64,000 nucleotides of DNA, from positions 2,918,115 to 2,982,114 of the forward strand of contig CP129018.1 of assembly GCA_020524525.2 (NCBI GenBank), read 5' to 3'. Every line of letters starts with the position of its first letter. Within the stretch, counting starts at the first letter, position 1. Origin of the DNA: Bacillus tianshenii (lineage in GTDB: Bacteria; Bacillota; Bacilli; Bacillales; Bacillaceae_N). This document shows positions 47,391-56,457 of the stretch, one piece after another. A model generated the notes under the pieces. It saw nothing but the letters and a program-made list of their open reading frames with translations, had not been told where the DNA came from and searched no databases. Position numbers and translations under genes: made by a program.

Positions 47391-47791
47391 TATGCCTGCC
47401 CAGTTTTCTTAAATTCTTGCTTTCGGAGCTCAAGTATAATCTGTTTCCACGTATCTCTGAACTCCGTCACATACCCTTCTGCTTCTTCTAAAATTTCAAG
47501 GCTGTTCTTCGTATTTGCTTCTACCAATCTTCTATAGATGTAATCATACATCTGCAGCATATTTTGAGCGACTTCTTGCTTCGTATCCAGCGTCACCATC
47601 AGCTCATTAATAATATCTTGAGCCTTTAGTAAATTTGTATTTCTTCCTTGGATATCTTGCTTTTCCATCGCAATTTTTGCTTGTTTAATAAATTTAATAC
47701 AACCATTATATAACATTAACGTGAGCTCACCTGGTGAAGCCGTATTGACTGAGTTACTTTTATATTTTTGATAAGCTTGTGTATTGGACAT
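47390..47791 (-). CDS. fliS: Flagellin export chaperone FliS
   Basis: A 133-residue four-helix protein that binds flagellin in the cytosol and prevents premature assembly. The start AYQKYKSNSVNTASPGELTLMLYNGCIKFI is a near-perfect family signature, followed by LMVTLDTKQEVAQNM and YDYIYRRLVEAN. It lies 30 bases after fliD and overlaps the fliT-like gene. Confidence 0.97.
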   Translation of the reverse strand: MSNTQAYQKYKSNSVNTASPGELTLMLYNGCIKFIKQAKIAMEKQDIQGRNTNLLKAQDIINELMVTLDTKQEVAQNMLQMYDYIYRRLVEANTKNSLEILEEAEGYVTEFRDTWKQIILELRKQEFKKTGQA

Positions 47792-47821
47792 AGTGCTTAC
47801 GCTCCCTTAAAAACCTATTTG

Positions 47822-49750
47822 TTACTGGCCGCCGCCCATACCTAACTGGGACATGAGCTGTGCTGATTGCTGATTCATGCGCTGCATCGCTTTCTCCATC
47901 GCATTGAATTGGTCCCATAAGCGCTCTTCAATCATTTTCAAACGACGCTCATAAGAATCGATGTTGTCGTCTAGCCTTAAGATTTGCTTACCAATCGTAT
48001 GACCATGGTTCGTTAAAGACCCTTGGCTGCCAGCTTTCTCTCTTACCTTATCCATCGTCTCATCCAATGAATCTCTTAAGCGTCGAGCAATACCTTTTTC
48101 ACTATATGTGTCTCCTTCTGCCATAAATAATTCATAAATAGCTTCTGGATCCTTTTCAATTGCCTTTTTCAACTTTGCTTCATCAAGCTCTAGCTTCCCG
48201 TGTTCTAAATAATTTTTCGATGTTGTTATCCCAATTTCAGCTAATTGGTTATAATCCGAATTCGTTGTACTTGCACTTACTTCTGTGTATATATCCTGTC
48301 TTAACTTATTCATTCCACTTGAAAGAACACTATCACGACGCAACAAACCAGACTTCGCCTTTTCTTCCCAATCTTCAATTTCTTTCTCAGACATATTTGC
48401 CTTCTGCTCATCAGTAAGCGGCTTGAAAGAGCGGTAATTTTCCTCAGTAAGCTTGCCGTTAACTTTACCAATCATTTCATTGTATTTGTCTACAAAGGAT
48501 TTGATTGTGTCAAAGATGCCTTCTGTGTCTGTTTTGGAACTTATGTTGACTGGATCTGTGAATTTTGATTTTAAATCTATTGTGACATCATTGATTGTGA
48601 AATTGTTTGACTTACGTGTAGTTGTTAATCCGTTCACCGTAAAGCTTGCGTCTAGACCATCCGAATACGAACCATTTCCAGTTATTGAATCGTAAGGAAC
48701 AGATGGGTCCATGTTAAGAATATTTGTAAAAAAAGAAGAATTGGCATCTTCAGGATCACCGGGGTCTAAACCAGTAGTGATACTCTCAGTAAATTGAATT
48801 TCAGTTTCTGTGCCAAGATCCCCAGTCTCGGTCCTAGTAGCTACTACCCTTTGAGTTCCTTCATCATAAAACATATTAACCCCAGCATTAGAACTATTAA
48901 TTTCTTCAAACATTTTGTTTAAAGATGTAGAGCCTGAGAATTTAAAACCACCGTCTACTGATTGTCTCGTACCGTCTGCTTTATTTGTTTCGATATTGAA
49001 GGAAAGGTAGTTATGATCATAAGTTACAGAAAACTCACTTCCAGCTGCTAATTCTTCCCCAAATTCTAATAACCCTGTCTCAGTATTTAAAAACACTCTA
49101 TCTGCTTTTGTTGCAGCATCATATCCGTCCCAGGTCGTCTTATCAGTTACAATTGTATAATTTTTTGATGTAGTTGGTGAAGATGGAACTGTTGGATCAT
49201 TAGGTGTTGTTACTGAAATAGTATCATCAGCTCCAATACCACTCACTGCTCCTTTAGATAATTGAAATTTCTTCATCGTTGAATCATCCGGAACTGTAAA
49301 ACCTTCTTCAATACCTGATTCTTGCTTCCAAAAGCCTAGTAAAGGATCAGTTGGTGATTGGAATTGTGACCATAAACTTTTACTAGGATCAATACTTCCT
49401 ATACTACTACTACTCATCAAACGAGCTGGCTTAGCCAATTGTGAAACATTCTCTAATGTAAAAGAAACATCTCCCTTACCTGCCGCTACTGTAGCTGAAA
49501 CTAAATCTTCATTAGAAGAGGTCACCGTTCGTTTCAACATATTTGCTTGTCGAGAAATTCCATCGAAAATAAATTGATCGAATTCTTTTAATAACTTACT
49601 CATTTCACGGTACTCGCTTCGTTGCCATTCAAAGGTTTGCTTGTCTGCCTTTAACCGATCTAATGGAAGCCTTCTTGCTTGCATCATTGAATCGACAATA
49701 CTTTGTGTATCCATACCACTGGCTAGACCTGTGAATTTAATTGACTCCAT
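47822..49750 (-). CDS. fliD: Flagellar filament cap protein FliD
   Basis: A 642-residue hook-associated protein 2. The N-terminal coiled domain (FTGLASGMDTQSIVDSMMQARRLPLDRL) and the C-terminal helix rich in Q and M (QFNAMEKAMQRMNQQSAQLMSQLGMG) are conserved. The middle (about 100-450), which is exposed in the cap, is variable and rich in Thr, Ser and Asp. FliD forms the cap that folds flagellin at the filament tip. The start is the ATG at 49750 with AAGGAGG seven bases upstream. It lies downstream of flaG with a weak hairpin between them. Confidence 0.96.
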   Translation of the reverse strand: MESIKFTGLASGMDTQSIVDSMMQARRLPLDRLKADKQTFEWQRSEYREMSKLLKEFDQFIFDGISRQANMLKRTVTSSNEDLVSATVAAGKGDVSFTLENVSQLAKPARLMSSSSIGSIDPSKSLWSQFQSPTDPLLGFWKQESGIEEGFTVPDDSTMKKFQLSKGAVSGIGADDTISVTTPNDPTVPSSPTTSKNYTIVTDKTTWDGYDAATKADRVFLNTETGLLEFGEELAAGSEFSVTYDHNYLSFNIETNKADGTRQSVDGGFKFSGSTSLNKMFEEINSSNAGVNMFYDEGTQRVVATRTETGDLGTETEIQFTESITTGLDPGDPEDANSSFFTNILNMDPSVPYDSITGNGSYSDGLDASFTVNGLTTTRKSNNFTINDVTIDLKSKFTDPVNISSKTDTEGIFDTIKSFVDKYNEMIGKVNGKLTEENYRSFKPLTDEQKANMSEKEIEDWEEKAKSGLLRRDSVLSSGMNKLRQDIYTEVSASTTNSDYNQLAEIGITTSKNYLEHGKLELDEAKLKKAIEKDPEAIYELFMAEGDTYSEKGIARRLRDSLDETMDKVREKAGSQGSLTNHGHTIGKQILRLDDNIDSYERRLKMIEERLWDQFNAMEKAMQRMNQQSAQLMSQLGMGGGQ

Positions 49751-49873
49751 TGCATAGCCTCCTTGCAAAATGGTTTATATTTAATGCATCATTATATTTA
49801 ACCTTAAACTATCCTTAATATCGGAAGGTTTCTTAAAGTTTCCATATAAAAAAGGAAAAGACAAAAAAAGAAA

Positions 49874-49891
49874 ACTCGGCAATCGCCAAGT
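49874..49891 (-). terminator. Weak terminator/attenuator between flaG and fliD
   Basis: Stem ACTTGGC / GCCGAGT (one G-T pair) with a four-base loop, then TTTTCTTTTTTTG on the minus strand. It may reduce read-through from the sigD promoter into fliD. Confidence 0.65.
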
Positions 49892-49907
49892 CTACTTGAA
49901 AACATCA

Positions 49908-50303
49908 TTAAATTTTCTCATCTATTATAAGGCCCATAAATTCCCACATACGACCCATCATATCAAGAAACTTTTCAGGAGGAACTTCGCGGACAACTTC
50001 CTTCGTTCCTTGATCAACTACTTGCACGTAATACCTATCTGTTTTTTCATGTAACTTAAAGCTAAGTGTAGTATAACTTGCTTCAGCAAGTTTGTTTAGT
50101 TCCTCCACTTGCTTACGTAGTACCTCTTTGCTTACCGACAGCTCATTACTTTGTTGCTTTTCTTGATTACCGAGATAAATAATATTTTCAACTTTAGTAC
50201 TTTTTGCTTGAGAGACAGCATTGTTCGACCCAATATTAGTGATTTGCTTGGTGTTAGGGTAATTAGCTAACAAATAGGTATTGTTAGATGCCTGAGTAAC
50301 CAT
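49908..50303 (-). CDS. flaG: FlaG family protein (YvyC-like)
   Basis: A 131-residue protein. Its C-terminal half (LSFKLHEKTDRYYVQVVDQGTKEVVREVPPEKFLDMMGRM, split here) is the FlaG domain, often found next to fliD. The N-terminal half is polar and low in conservation. FlaG affects filament length in some bacteria; the mechanism is unclear. It is the first gene after the sigD promoter. In B. subtilis, hag lies next upstream; here the glycan island does. Confidence 0.92.
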   Translation of the reverse strand: MVTQASNNTYLLANYPNTKQITNIGSNNAVSQAKSTKVENIIYLGNQEKQQSNELSVSKEVLRKQVEELNKLAEASYTTLSFKLHEKTDRYYVQVVDQGTKEVVREVPPEKFLDMMGRMWEFMGLIIDEKI

Positions 50304-50344
50304 TCCATCACCTCATCATTTTCGAAATACCGTTATTTCATACT

Positions 50345-50371
50345 ATATCGGCCTTCTTTTTTATTATTTTA
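50345..50371 (-). promoter_or_regulatory. SigD promoter of flaG-fliD-fliS-fliT
   Basis: Minus strand TAAA (50371-50368), 15 bases, GCCGATAT (50352-50345). This is an exact match to the known Bacillus sigD consensus, 42 bases before flaG. Confidence 0.92.
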
Positions 50372-50410
50372 TGGGTCGATCTTCTTAAAGTTGATAATTT
50401 TCTTACAAAT

Positions 50411-51580
50411 TTATTTTTGTATCACTTTTTTAACCGCAGCAATGACTGATTCCACATCACCTGTGCTCATTTTAGGAAACAACGGCAAGGTAAGCGCTGT
50501 TTCATACCAATTTTCTGCAATTGGGTAGTCTCCTTTTTGGTAGCCAAGCTGCTGATAATAAGGCTGTAAATGCACGGGGATATAGTGAACATGAACACCT
50601 ATATTTTCTGCCCGCAAAGCATCAAAAATCTCTCGACGAGACATGCTTAACTTATCTAACTCAAGCTTTAGCATATATAAATGCCAACTCGAATCTCCAT
50701 CTGGATGCTGATAAGGAGGTTGGACACCTTCAAGTTCTTGAAATGCTTCTGTATACATTGCAGCCCACTTTCTACGTAAATCTACAAAGGTGTCTAATCG
50801 TTTTAATTGAGAAACTCCAAGTGCAGCTTGGAGGTCTGTCATCCGGTAATTCATACCTAAATCATGCATTTCATAATACCAAGGCCCTTCATCCTTGAGC
50901 ATCTTATCCTTCGTAATTCCATGAGAGCGAAATAATCTAAGCTTCTCTGCATGTTCTGCATTATTCGTTACAATCATTCCGCCTTCTGCAGTTGTAATGT
51001 GCTTAACAGGATGAAAGCTGAACATCGTCATATCAGCTTGTGTACCAACTTTCTTCCCTTTGTACTCAGCGCCGATTGAATGTGCAGCGTCTTCGATAAA
51101 GACTAATTGATTAGCATGACAGATTTCTTTAATACGATCCAAGTCAGCCGGTTGTCCCGTATAATCAACAGCTATTACAGCTTTTGTTCTGCTTGTTATT
51201 TTCTTTGCAATTTCATCTGGAGAAATATTATAAGTGTGTTGATCAATATCAGCGAAAACAGGCTTTCCACCAGCATAAAGGATACTATTACTAGTCGCGA
51301 CAAACGTCATTGGTGTCGTAATCACTTCATCGCCTTCGTTAATACCTGCAGCATAGCAAGCACCGTGAAGCGCCGCTGTTCCATTACAAAAGGCCACAGC
51401 ATATGTTGCACCGACATAATCTGCAACCGCTTGTTCAAACTCTTCTATCTTTGGTCCTTGAGTAATAAACGGACTTTTCAATGTTTCTAAGACAGACTGA
51501 ATATCTTCCTCATCAAGCCATTGTTGTCCATAAGGAAGAAAATCTTCTCTTACAGGCTTACCTCCGTGAATTGCTAACAA
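50411..51580 (-). CDS. pseC: PseC-like UDP-4-keto-sugar aminotransferase
   Basis: A 389-residue DegT/DnrJ/EryC1 aminotransferase. The PLP Lys lies in MFSFHPVKHITTAEGG (about residue 187), a pattern typical of PseC, which aminates the 4-keto intermediate of pseudaminic acid synthesis. Other family segments: AFCNGTAALHGACYAAGI, IEDAAHSIGAEYKG and DLGMNYRMTDLQAALG. It starts at a TTG eight bases after GGGAGG. It is the last gene of the island and converges on no terminator I can see before the sigD promoter. Confidence 0.88.
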   Translation of the reverse strand: MLAIHGGKPVREDFLPYGQQWLDEEDIQSVLETLKSPFITQGPKIEEFEQAVADYVGATYAVAFCNGTAALHGACYAAGINEGDEVITTPMTFVATSNSILYAGGKPVFADIDQHTYNISPDEIAKKITSRTKAVIAVDYTGQPADLDRIKEICHANQLVFIEDAAHSIGAEYKGKKVGTQADMTMFSFHPVKHITTAEGGMIVTNNAEHAEKLRLFRSHGITKDKMLKDEGPWYYEMHDLGMNYRMTDLQAALGVSQLKRLDTFVDLRRKWAAMYTEAFQELEGVQPPYQHPDGDSSWHLYMLKLELDKLSMSRREIFDALRAENIGVHVHYIPVHLQPYYQQLGYQKGDYPIAENWYETALTLPLFPKMSTGDVESVIAAVKKVIQK

Positions 51581-51615
51581 TTATTATTCCTCCCTCTGTA
51601 AAAAGAAGCCACCTC

Positions 51616-52557
51616 TTAGTCGAGATGACCTTCCTTAATCCATTCTTCTGTACGTTTAATCCCTTCTTCTAACGTTACTTGTGGTTCCCAATTCAATAGA
51701 TGTTTTGCTTTTTCATAGTTACATAGAAGCTTCTGGATTTCACTTTGGGGATGGATATGTTCAACATGCTGAATTCTTGTTTCATCTTCTACAATTAATT
51801 TTGCTAAATCATTCACCGTAATATCTCGGCCAAGCCCTGCATTTACAATTTCCCCATTTACAGCATCTGAATAGCCTGCTTCAACAACAAAGCGCGCACA
51901 ATCTTCTACATATAACAAATCACGTGTTTGTGTTCCTTCACCATAAATATTTAATGTTTCACCATCAAGCTTTCGTTTAATAAAAATAGCCACTACTCCG
52001 CCTTCACCACCTGTTTTTTGAAAAGGTCCATATGTATTAAATGGGCGGATAACAACAGTCGGAAGACCGTAAGCATAATAATAAGACAATACCATATTTT
52101 CAGCAGCAATTTTTGCACCTGCATAGGGGGATGCTGGCTTAGTTGGATGTTCTTCTGTAATACCACTTTCCTCACTGCAGCGGTCATAAACCATGCATGT
52201 ACTCATAAAGACAACTTTCACATTGTGCTTACGGCATTCTTCTAGTATATAAAACGTTCCAAGTGTATCATTATTAAACGTTGTTTCAGGGTCATCAATT
52301 GAATCTTGGACATTAATGGATGCACCAAGGTGATAGCAAACATCAAATTCCTCATCATTAAAGAGCTTTTGAAGCAAACTTTTATCTTTAATATCCCCAA
52401 CGATAAATTGCTTTAATTGCCCTCTAAATTCTTCAATATTTTCCTCTCGCCCGTTTGATAAATCATCTAATATTGTAACGTGATGTCCATCATTAAGTAA
52501 CTTCTTAGCAGTCCAACGACCGATAAAGCCGGCACCGCCTGTTAAAAGAATATTCAC
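51616..52557 (-). CDS. Extended SDR nucleotide-sugar dehydratase/epimerase, not PseB-like
   Basis: A 313-residue NAD-dependent extended SDR. The nucleotide loop is GGAGFIG at the N-terminus and the YxxxK pair is Tyr145-Lys149 in SPYAGAK. It does not resemble the PseB type of 4,6-dehydratase. The TDE motif of ordinary 4,6-dehydratases is replaced by Thr-Cys-Met (STCMVY, 119-124). Bacilli are known to have a two-enzyme Pen/Pal route to the PseC substrate, in which Pen is a 5,6-dehydratase related to TunA; this protein may be Pen-like. No Pal-like partner is seen in the window. It lies 35 bases upstream of pseC on the same strand. Confidence 0.75.
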   Translation of the reverse strand: MNILLTGGAGFIGRWTAKKLLNDGHHVTILDDLSNGREENIEEFRGQLKQFIVGDIKDKSLLQKLFNDEEFDVCYHLGASINVQDSIDDPETTFNNDTLGTFYILEECRKHNVKVVFMSTCMVYDRCSEESGITEEHPTKPASPYAGAKIAAENMVLSYYYAYGLPTVVIRPFNTYGPFQKTGGEGGVVAIFIKRKLDGETLNIYGEGTQTRDLLYVEDCARFVVEAGYSDAVNGEIVNAGLGRDITVNDLAKLIVEDETRIQHVEHIHPQSEIQKLLCNYEKAKHLLNWEPQVTLEEGIKRTEEWIKEGHLD

Positions 52558-52611
52558 TATTCTATACCTGCCTTTCTAAATTTTGCTACACTAAAGGAAG
52601 AGGTGATCCAA

Positions 52612-53592
52612 TTGAAAAAGAAAACGATTATTCCACGAAAACCGTTTACCTATTCATCATTCCCTACTATTACAATGCATAATGACGATGTTTTCCTTTA
52701 CTATCGTCAAGGCCGAACAAGCCGTTCATTTGTACATGGCTATGAAGGTTCAGTAAAGCGCTGGAAAATAAATAAAAACCGTCTAATCGAAAACTTTGAG
52801 AATGATCGATTAATTGTTCATGACCGCGGCTATGAAACTACGACATTCGAAAATAGAAATGAAAATGAGCTTGATGCCATTGTTTCAAAACTCGATGATA
52901 ATCTCTATTCACTCGTCACTCGGTGTTATTTGCCAAGGAAGCTAAACCAGCCTTATGTATCAATTTCAACTACTCCAGAATTTGATAAACGCACACCAGT
53001 CAAGGTACCCGAAGTACAGTGGTGCGTGTTATATGGTAAAGCCTTCAGTTCCGAGCATGGCTATGTATTCCCTGCATACGGTTCATTACGAAATGAGCCT
53101 GGCGAACGCGCTTTCTTACTTGTTACAGAGGATGGAAAGCACTGGTCTGTATTAAGTGCTCTTCCGCTTAACCCAAAAGAGTACATCTTAAATGAAAGCT
53201 CTGTCACCTGTGATGGTGAACAATATACCATTTACATGCGAAGCAACAAGTTTCCTTTTGCAATTTGGAAATCCCATTCAGACGATTTAATAGAATGGAC
53301 CCTACCTGAAAGAGCAATCGAAAAGGCACAAGCTCCAATGGCAATTACTTATCAACATAATACGTATGTAACTTACCGTGATTTCTCAATTTCTCATCGT
53401 TGGGCGACATCTCTTAAAGTCAACGACAACTCACCAATCCGTCTAGAAGAATATGTAGGCAACCCATATGATGGCGGCTATTCAGATTTAATCATGCTCA
53501 ATGACAAGCAACTCTTTGTAACCTACTACAATGGAAATCAAGCTGCTGAACCTTTCATAAGAGGAGCGCTACTTCATATAGATGAACGCTAG
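52612..53592 (+). CDS. Sialidase-fold-like beta-propeller protein, cytosolic
   Basis: A 326-residue protein without a signal peptide or membrane helix. It is rich in beta strands, with Asp-box-like segments TEDGKHW (172-178) and SHSDDLIEW (221-229), and arginines in YYRQG, YMRSN and TYRDF contexts that recall the Arg triad of sialidases; E195 lies in NESSVT. I infer a five- or six-bladed propeller of the sialidase/GH superfamily, with low certainty as to activity. It is the only plus-strand gene in the island, divergent from the SDR gene. A TTG at 52612 after GAGGTG is preferred to a GTG at 52603. A hairpin terminator follows. Confidence 0.7.
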   Translation: MKKKTIIPRKPFTYSSFPTITMHNDDVFLYYRQGRTSRSFVHGYEGSVKRWKINKNRLIENFENDRLIVHDRGYETTTFENRNENELDAIVSKLDDNLYSLVTRCYLPRKLNQPYVSISTTPEFDKRTPVKVPEVQWCVLYGKAFSSEHGYVFPAYGSLRNEPGERAFLLVTEDGKHWSVLSALPLNPKEYILNESSVTCDGEQYTIYMRSNKFPFAIWKSHSDDLIEWTLPERAIEKAQAPMAITYQHNTYVTYRDFSISHRWATSLKVNDNSPIRLEEYVGNPYDGGYSDLIMLNDKQLFVTYYNGNQAAEPFIRGALLHIDER

Positions 53593-53622
53593 AGGCTGAA
53601 CGTTATCAGCCTCCTTGCTTTT
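53592..53622 (+). terminator. Terminator after the sialidase-like gene
   Basis: Perfect seven-base stem GAGGCTG / CAGCCTC with an eight-base loop, then CTTGCTTTTC. It spans the convergent gap with pseI. Confidence 0.8.
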
Positions 53623-54675
53623 CTACAAAAATAGCTCCCAAGAAACCGGCGTCCCTTTTTTCACAGCTTTCTTTACACTCTTGCCTAGCAGCATATCATA
53701 GTATTTCGGCGGCAAACCATGCCCTGGACGAATGGCTCGTAAGTTATCCTTTGTTAATACATCACCTGCAATCAAGTCTTCGGCAATGTACAACGAGCGA
53801 CGATGTTCCATTGATGGCTTTTCTGCCTCGGTTGGACCATACTGAACAGTTCCAATACTTTGCCAAGCTCGTTCTGTTTCTTCTACAAGCATTTTCATTT
53901 CATGCGGCTCTAGCGAAAATGCCGCATCAACCCCGCCTTCAGCACGTGAAACGGTAAAGTGCTTTTCAATCACAGTTGCACCAAGTGTTACACTTGCAAC
54001 TGCAGTGCCAACACCTAACGTGTGATCAGACAGACCAACTTCACAGCCGAATAACTCACGCATATGAGGAATCGTCGCCACATTTGAATTCTCAGGTGTC
54101 GCAGGATAAGTGCTTGTACATTTCAGTAAAATAATATCCTTACAGCCAGCTTCTTTCGCCGCCTTCACGGCTTCATCAATTTCAGCGACCGAAGCCATCC
54201 CTGTGGACATAATCAGCGGCTTTCCTGTTGCTGCCGCTCTTCTAATCAGCGGCAAATCTGTATTTTCAAAGGATGCAATTTTGTAAGCTGGAACATCTAA
54301 GCTTTCCAGAAAATCAACTGCACTCGCATCAAAAGGCGAACTAAAAGCAATCAAACCTAATTCCTGGCAACGATTAAAAATTTTCTCGTGCCACTCCCAA
54401 GGTGTATAAGCCTTCTGATAAAGGTTATAAAGTGATTCACCTTTCCACAGGTTACCTTCTTGATTAATGAAAAATTCACCTTCATTAATATCAAGCGTCA
54501 TCGTCTCAGCTGTGTATGTTTGTAGCTTTAACGCATCCACCCCAGCCTCCGCAGCCGCTTCAACAATTTCGAGCGCTTTATCTAGTGATTGATTATGATT
54601 TCCTGACATCTCTGCGATAATAAAAGGTTTATGTTTCTGACCAATCATACGATCAGCGATTTGTACTGCGCACAT
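53623..54675 (-). CDS. pseI: Pseudaminic acid synthase
   Basis: A 350-residue NeuB-family synthase that condenses 2,4-diacetamido-2,4,6-trideoxy-L-altrose with phosphoenolpyruvate to Pse. The TIM barrel (about 1-280) shows IIAEMSGNHNQSLDKA, DALKLQTYTAETMT, MSTGMAS, KCTSTYPA and GLSDHTLG; the C-terminal SAF/antifreeze-like domain (about 290-350) includes RSLYIAEDLIAGD. The IAEMSGNHN start is more like PseI than legionaminic or sialic synthases. It ends 31 bases from the convergent sialidase-like gene and lies three bases after pseG. Confidence 0.92.
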   Translation of the reverse strand: MCAVQIADRMIGQKHKPFIIAEMSGNHNQSLDKALEIVEAAAEAGVDALKLQTYTAETMTLDINEGEFFINQEGNLWKGESLYNLYQKAYTPWEWHEKIFNRCQELGLIAFSSPFDASAVDFLESLDVPAYKIASFENTDLPLIRRAAATGKPLIMSTGMASVAEIDEAVKAAKEAGCKDIILLKCTSTYPATPENSNVATIPHMRELFGCEVGLSDHTLGVGTAVASVTLGATVIEKHFTVSRAEGGVDAAFSLEPHEMKMLVEETERAWQSIGTVQYGPTEAEKPSMEHRRSLYIAEDLIAGDVLTKDNLRAIRPGHGLPPKYYDMLLGKSVKKAVKKGTPVSWELFL

Positions 54676-54678
54676 CGT

Positions 54679-55731
54679 CTAGCTCCCTTTCAACATTTGG
54701 TCAACAGCTGGATGAACCTTTTGCTGACCATTGCTATTCATTAATTCAATTGAACGTAACGAAAGTTCTTTTAATTTTTCAGGTTCTTTCAAAGCTCTTT
54801 GAATCACACCTGCATAATCGGATTCCTTAATATCCTCATGCCAACCAAGGTTCCAAACCGCTCCTGCTGCTGCAGCTGCTTCTGTTGAGGCTTTTTGATT
54901 TTCTGCGACAATCGTTACAATAGACGGCAAGCCTAGAAAGCATCGCTCCCACATTGTCACACCGCCAGCACCAAACGCCACATCTGCTTGAGAGATTAAG
55001 TCTGCAAGATAGTTAATTTGACAATGATAAGTGAAGCGTGATTCTTTACACAAATGCTCAACATTGGTCCTGTTTGGGTTAGCCGTTCCAGTCACAACAT
55101 CAATATGAATATCTTGTATCTTTAATTGTTGAAAGGCCCGTACTACTTTCTCCGTTTCATTCGTCGGGTCACTTCCACCATAGAAAATAAGGATACGTTT
55201 CATAGAGCCATCTCGAATGTCCACTTTATCCTGTGCCTCTAGAAACTCATCACGAAGCAATAAGTACTGCGGTCCTAATAACTTCAAGCAACCTTCTGGA
55301 ACAAGGTGTTCATAGCGTTCTAGGTAATCTGTATAATAGTTTTGATCAAGAAGAAGATCACATGTATGAAGACGATTTGCTAGATCATCAATTACCATTA
55401 ACTGATGTGCCTTTCCACTTATTATCTGTTCCCATTGCTGGTCGAACTGATAATGATCAACAACCCCCCAATCAACAACACTGAAGTTTGTTTTAATAAC
55501 ATGAGCGGTTTCTTGCGCATCTTGCTGTTGAATAAGTGGTGTTTCTGCATGTAAGCGAAAAACTCGGAATCCTTCTTGTTCAATATAATCACATAAGTTC
55601 CCAGCCTCTTCACGGCAAATAAAAGAAATAGATGCACCTTTTTGCTTTAATTGATGGGCTAGCGTTAAGCAGCGCATAACGTGGCCTGTGCCGATTTTGG
55701 AAGAGGCGTCAACACGGAATAAAATATTCAC
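54679..55731 (-). CDS. pseG: UDP-2,4-diacetamido-2,4,6-trideoxy-L-altrose hydrolase
   Basis: A 350-residue GT-B-fold hydrolase that removes UDP from the PseH product to give the free sugar used by PseI. The start NILFRVDASSKIGTGHVMRCLTLA is a strong PseG signature (GxGHxxRC), and IFYGGSDPTNET and AFGAGGVTMWERCFLGLPS are the UDP-binding segments. It directly abuts pseF. The order pseF-pseG-pseI follows that of many Pse loci. Confidence 0.93.
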   Translation of the reverse strand: MNILFRVDASSKIGTGHVMRCLTLAHQLKQKGASISFICREEAGNLCDYIEQEGFRVFRLHAETPLIQQQDAQETAHVIKTNFSVVDWGVVDHYQFDQQWEQIISGKAHQLMVIDDLANRLHTCDLLLDQNYYTDYLERYEHLVPEGCLKLLGPQYLLLRDEFLEAQDKVDIRDGSMKRILIFYGGSDPTNETEKVVRAFQQLKIQDIHIDVVTGTANPNRTNVEHLCKESRFTYHCQINYLADLISQADVAFGAGGVTMWERCFLGLPSIVTIVAENQKASTEAAAAAGAVWNLGWHEDIKESDYAGVIQRALKEPEKLKELSLRSIELMNSNGQQKVHPAVDQMLKGS

Positions 55732-56457
55732 CTACTTCACCGGCTTTTGTTCAATATGTGCATTTATCTTTGCCACTTCAGGATGGGCCTCCAAGTATTC
55801 CACTACTTTTGCAGAAGAAATCAATTTATCACCATTGAAATGCTCCGCAACCTTTGTACATAATTCATAATCCTCTTCTGTATCAAGAGTGATGCGCAAG
55901 CTTGGATTTTGAATTTCTTTCGGCGCTTTCAACGTGACATGCTGAAACTCATCTGAAAACTCGTATGCATAATAAGTAACATGTTCTCTATGTCGCTCCT
56001 CGTTCCCATGTTCATGCATATATTCTAAAGCACTGAAAGCAAACATTTCAGATGTCAACCCACGCGGTAGGCTACCCACTACTTTCACATAATCAACAGG
56101 CTGCACCTTCATGGTTTCAATAATCTGCGCCATTAACTCAAAGTCAACAAACGGACAATCTGATGTCACCCGAATTACATAATCTGGTTGATAAGGCTTA
56201 GCTGCTTCATAGTAACGCGATAGTACATCATCTTGAGAGCCGCGGAAGCAAGTTACTTCATTTTTCTCGCACCAAGCTTCCACTGCATTATCTTGCGGCA
56301 GGGTTGATGTTGCGACAATTACATCGAACACACCGTTTACTTTCTTACAGCGTGAAAAGACATAATCTAGGACAACACTTTCCCCTAATGGCTTTAATAT
56401 TTTACCTGGCAGACGGGTTGAGCCCATTCGCGCTTGGATAATGACGAGCGTTTTCAT
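55732..56457 (-). CDS. pseF: CMP-nonulosonate cytidylyltransferase (PseF type)
   Basis: A 241-residue cytidylyltransferase that activates the nonulosonic acid with CTP. The N-terminal IIQARMGSTRLPGKILKPL is the nucleotide-binding loop of the KdsB/NeuA/PseF fold, with YVIRVTSDCPFVDFELM holding metal ligands. It is of the SpsF type used for CMP-Pse in Bacillus spore and flagellar loci. Its product is the donor for glycosyltransferases; none is found in this window. It overlaps pseH by four bases. Confidence 0.88.
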   Translation of the reverse strand: MKTLVIIQARMGSTRLPGKILKPLGESVVLDYVFSRCKKVNGVFDVIVATSTLPQDNAVEAWCEKNEVTCFRGSQDDVLSRYYEAAKPYQPDYVIRVTSDCPFVDFELMAQIIETMKVQPVDYVKVVGSLPRGLTSEMFAFSALEYMHEHGNEERHREHVTYYAYEFSDEFQHVTLKAPKEIQNPSLRITLDTEEDYELCTKVAEHFNGDKLISSAKVVEYLEAHPEVAKINAHIEQKPVK

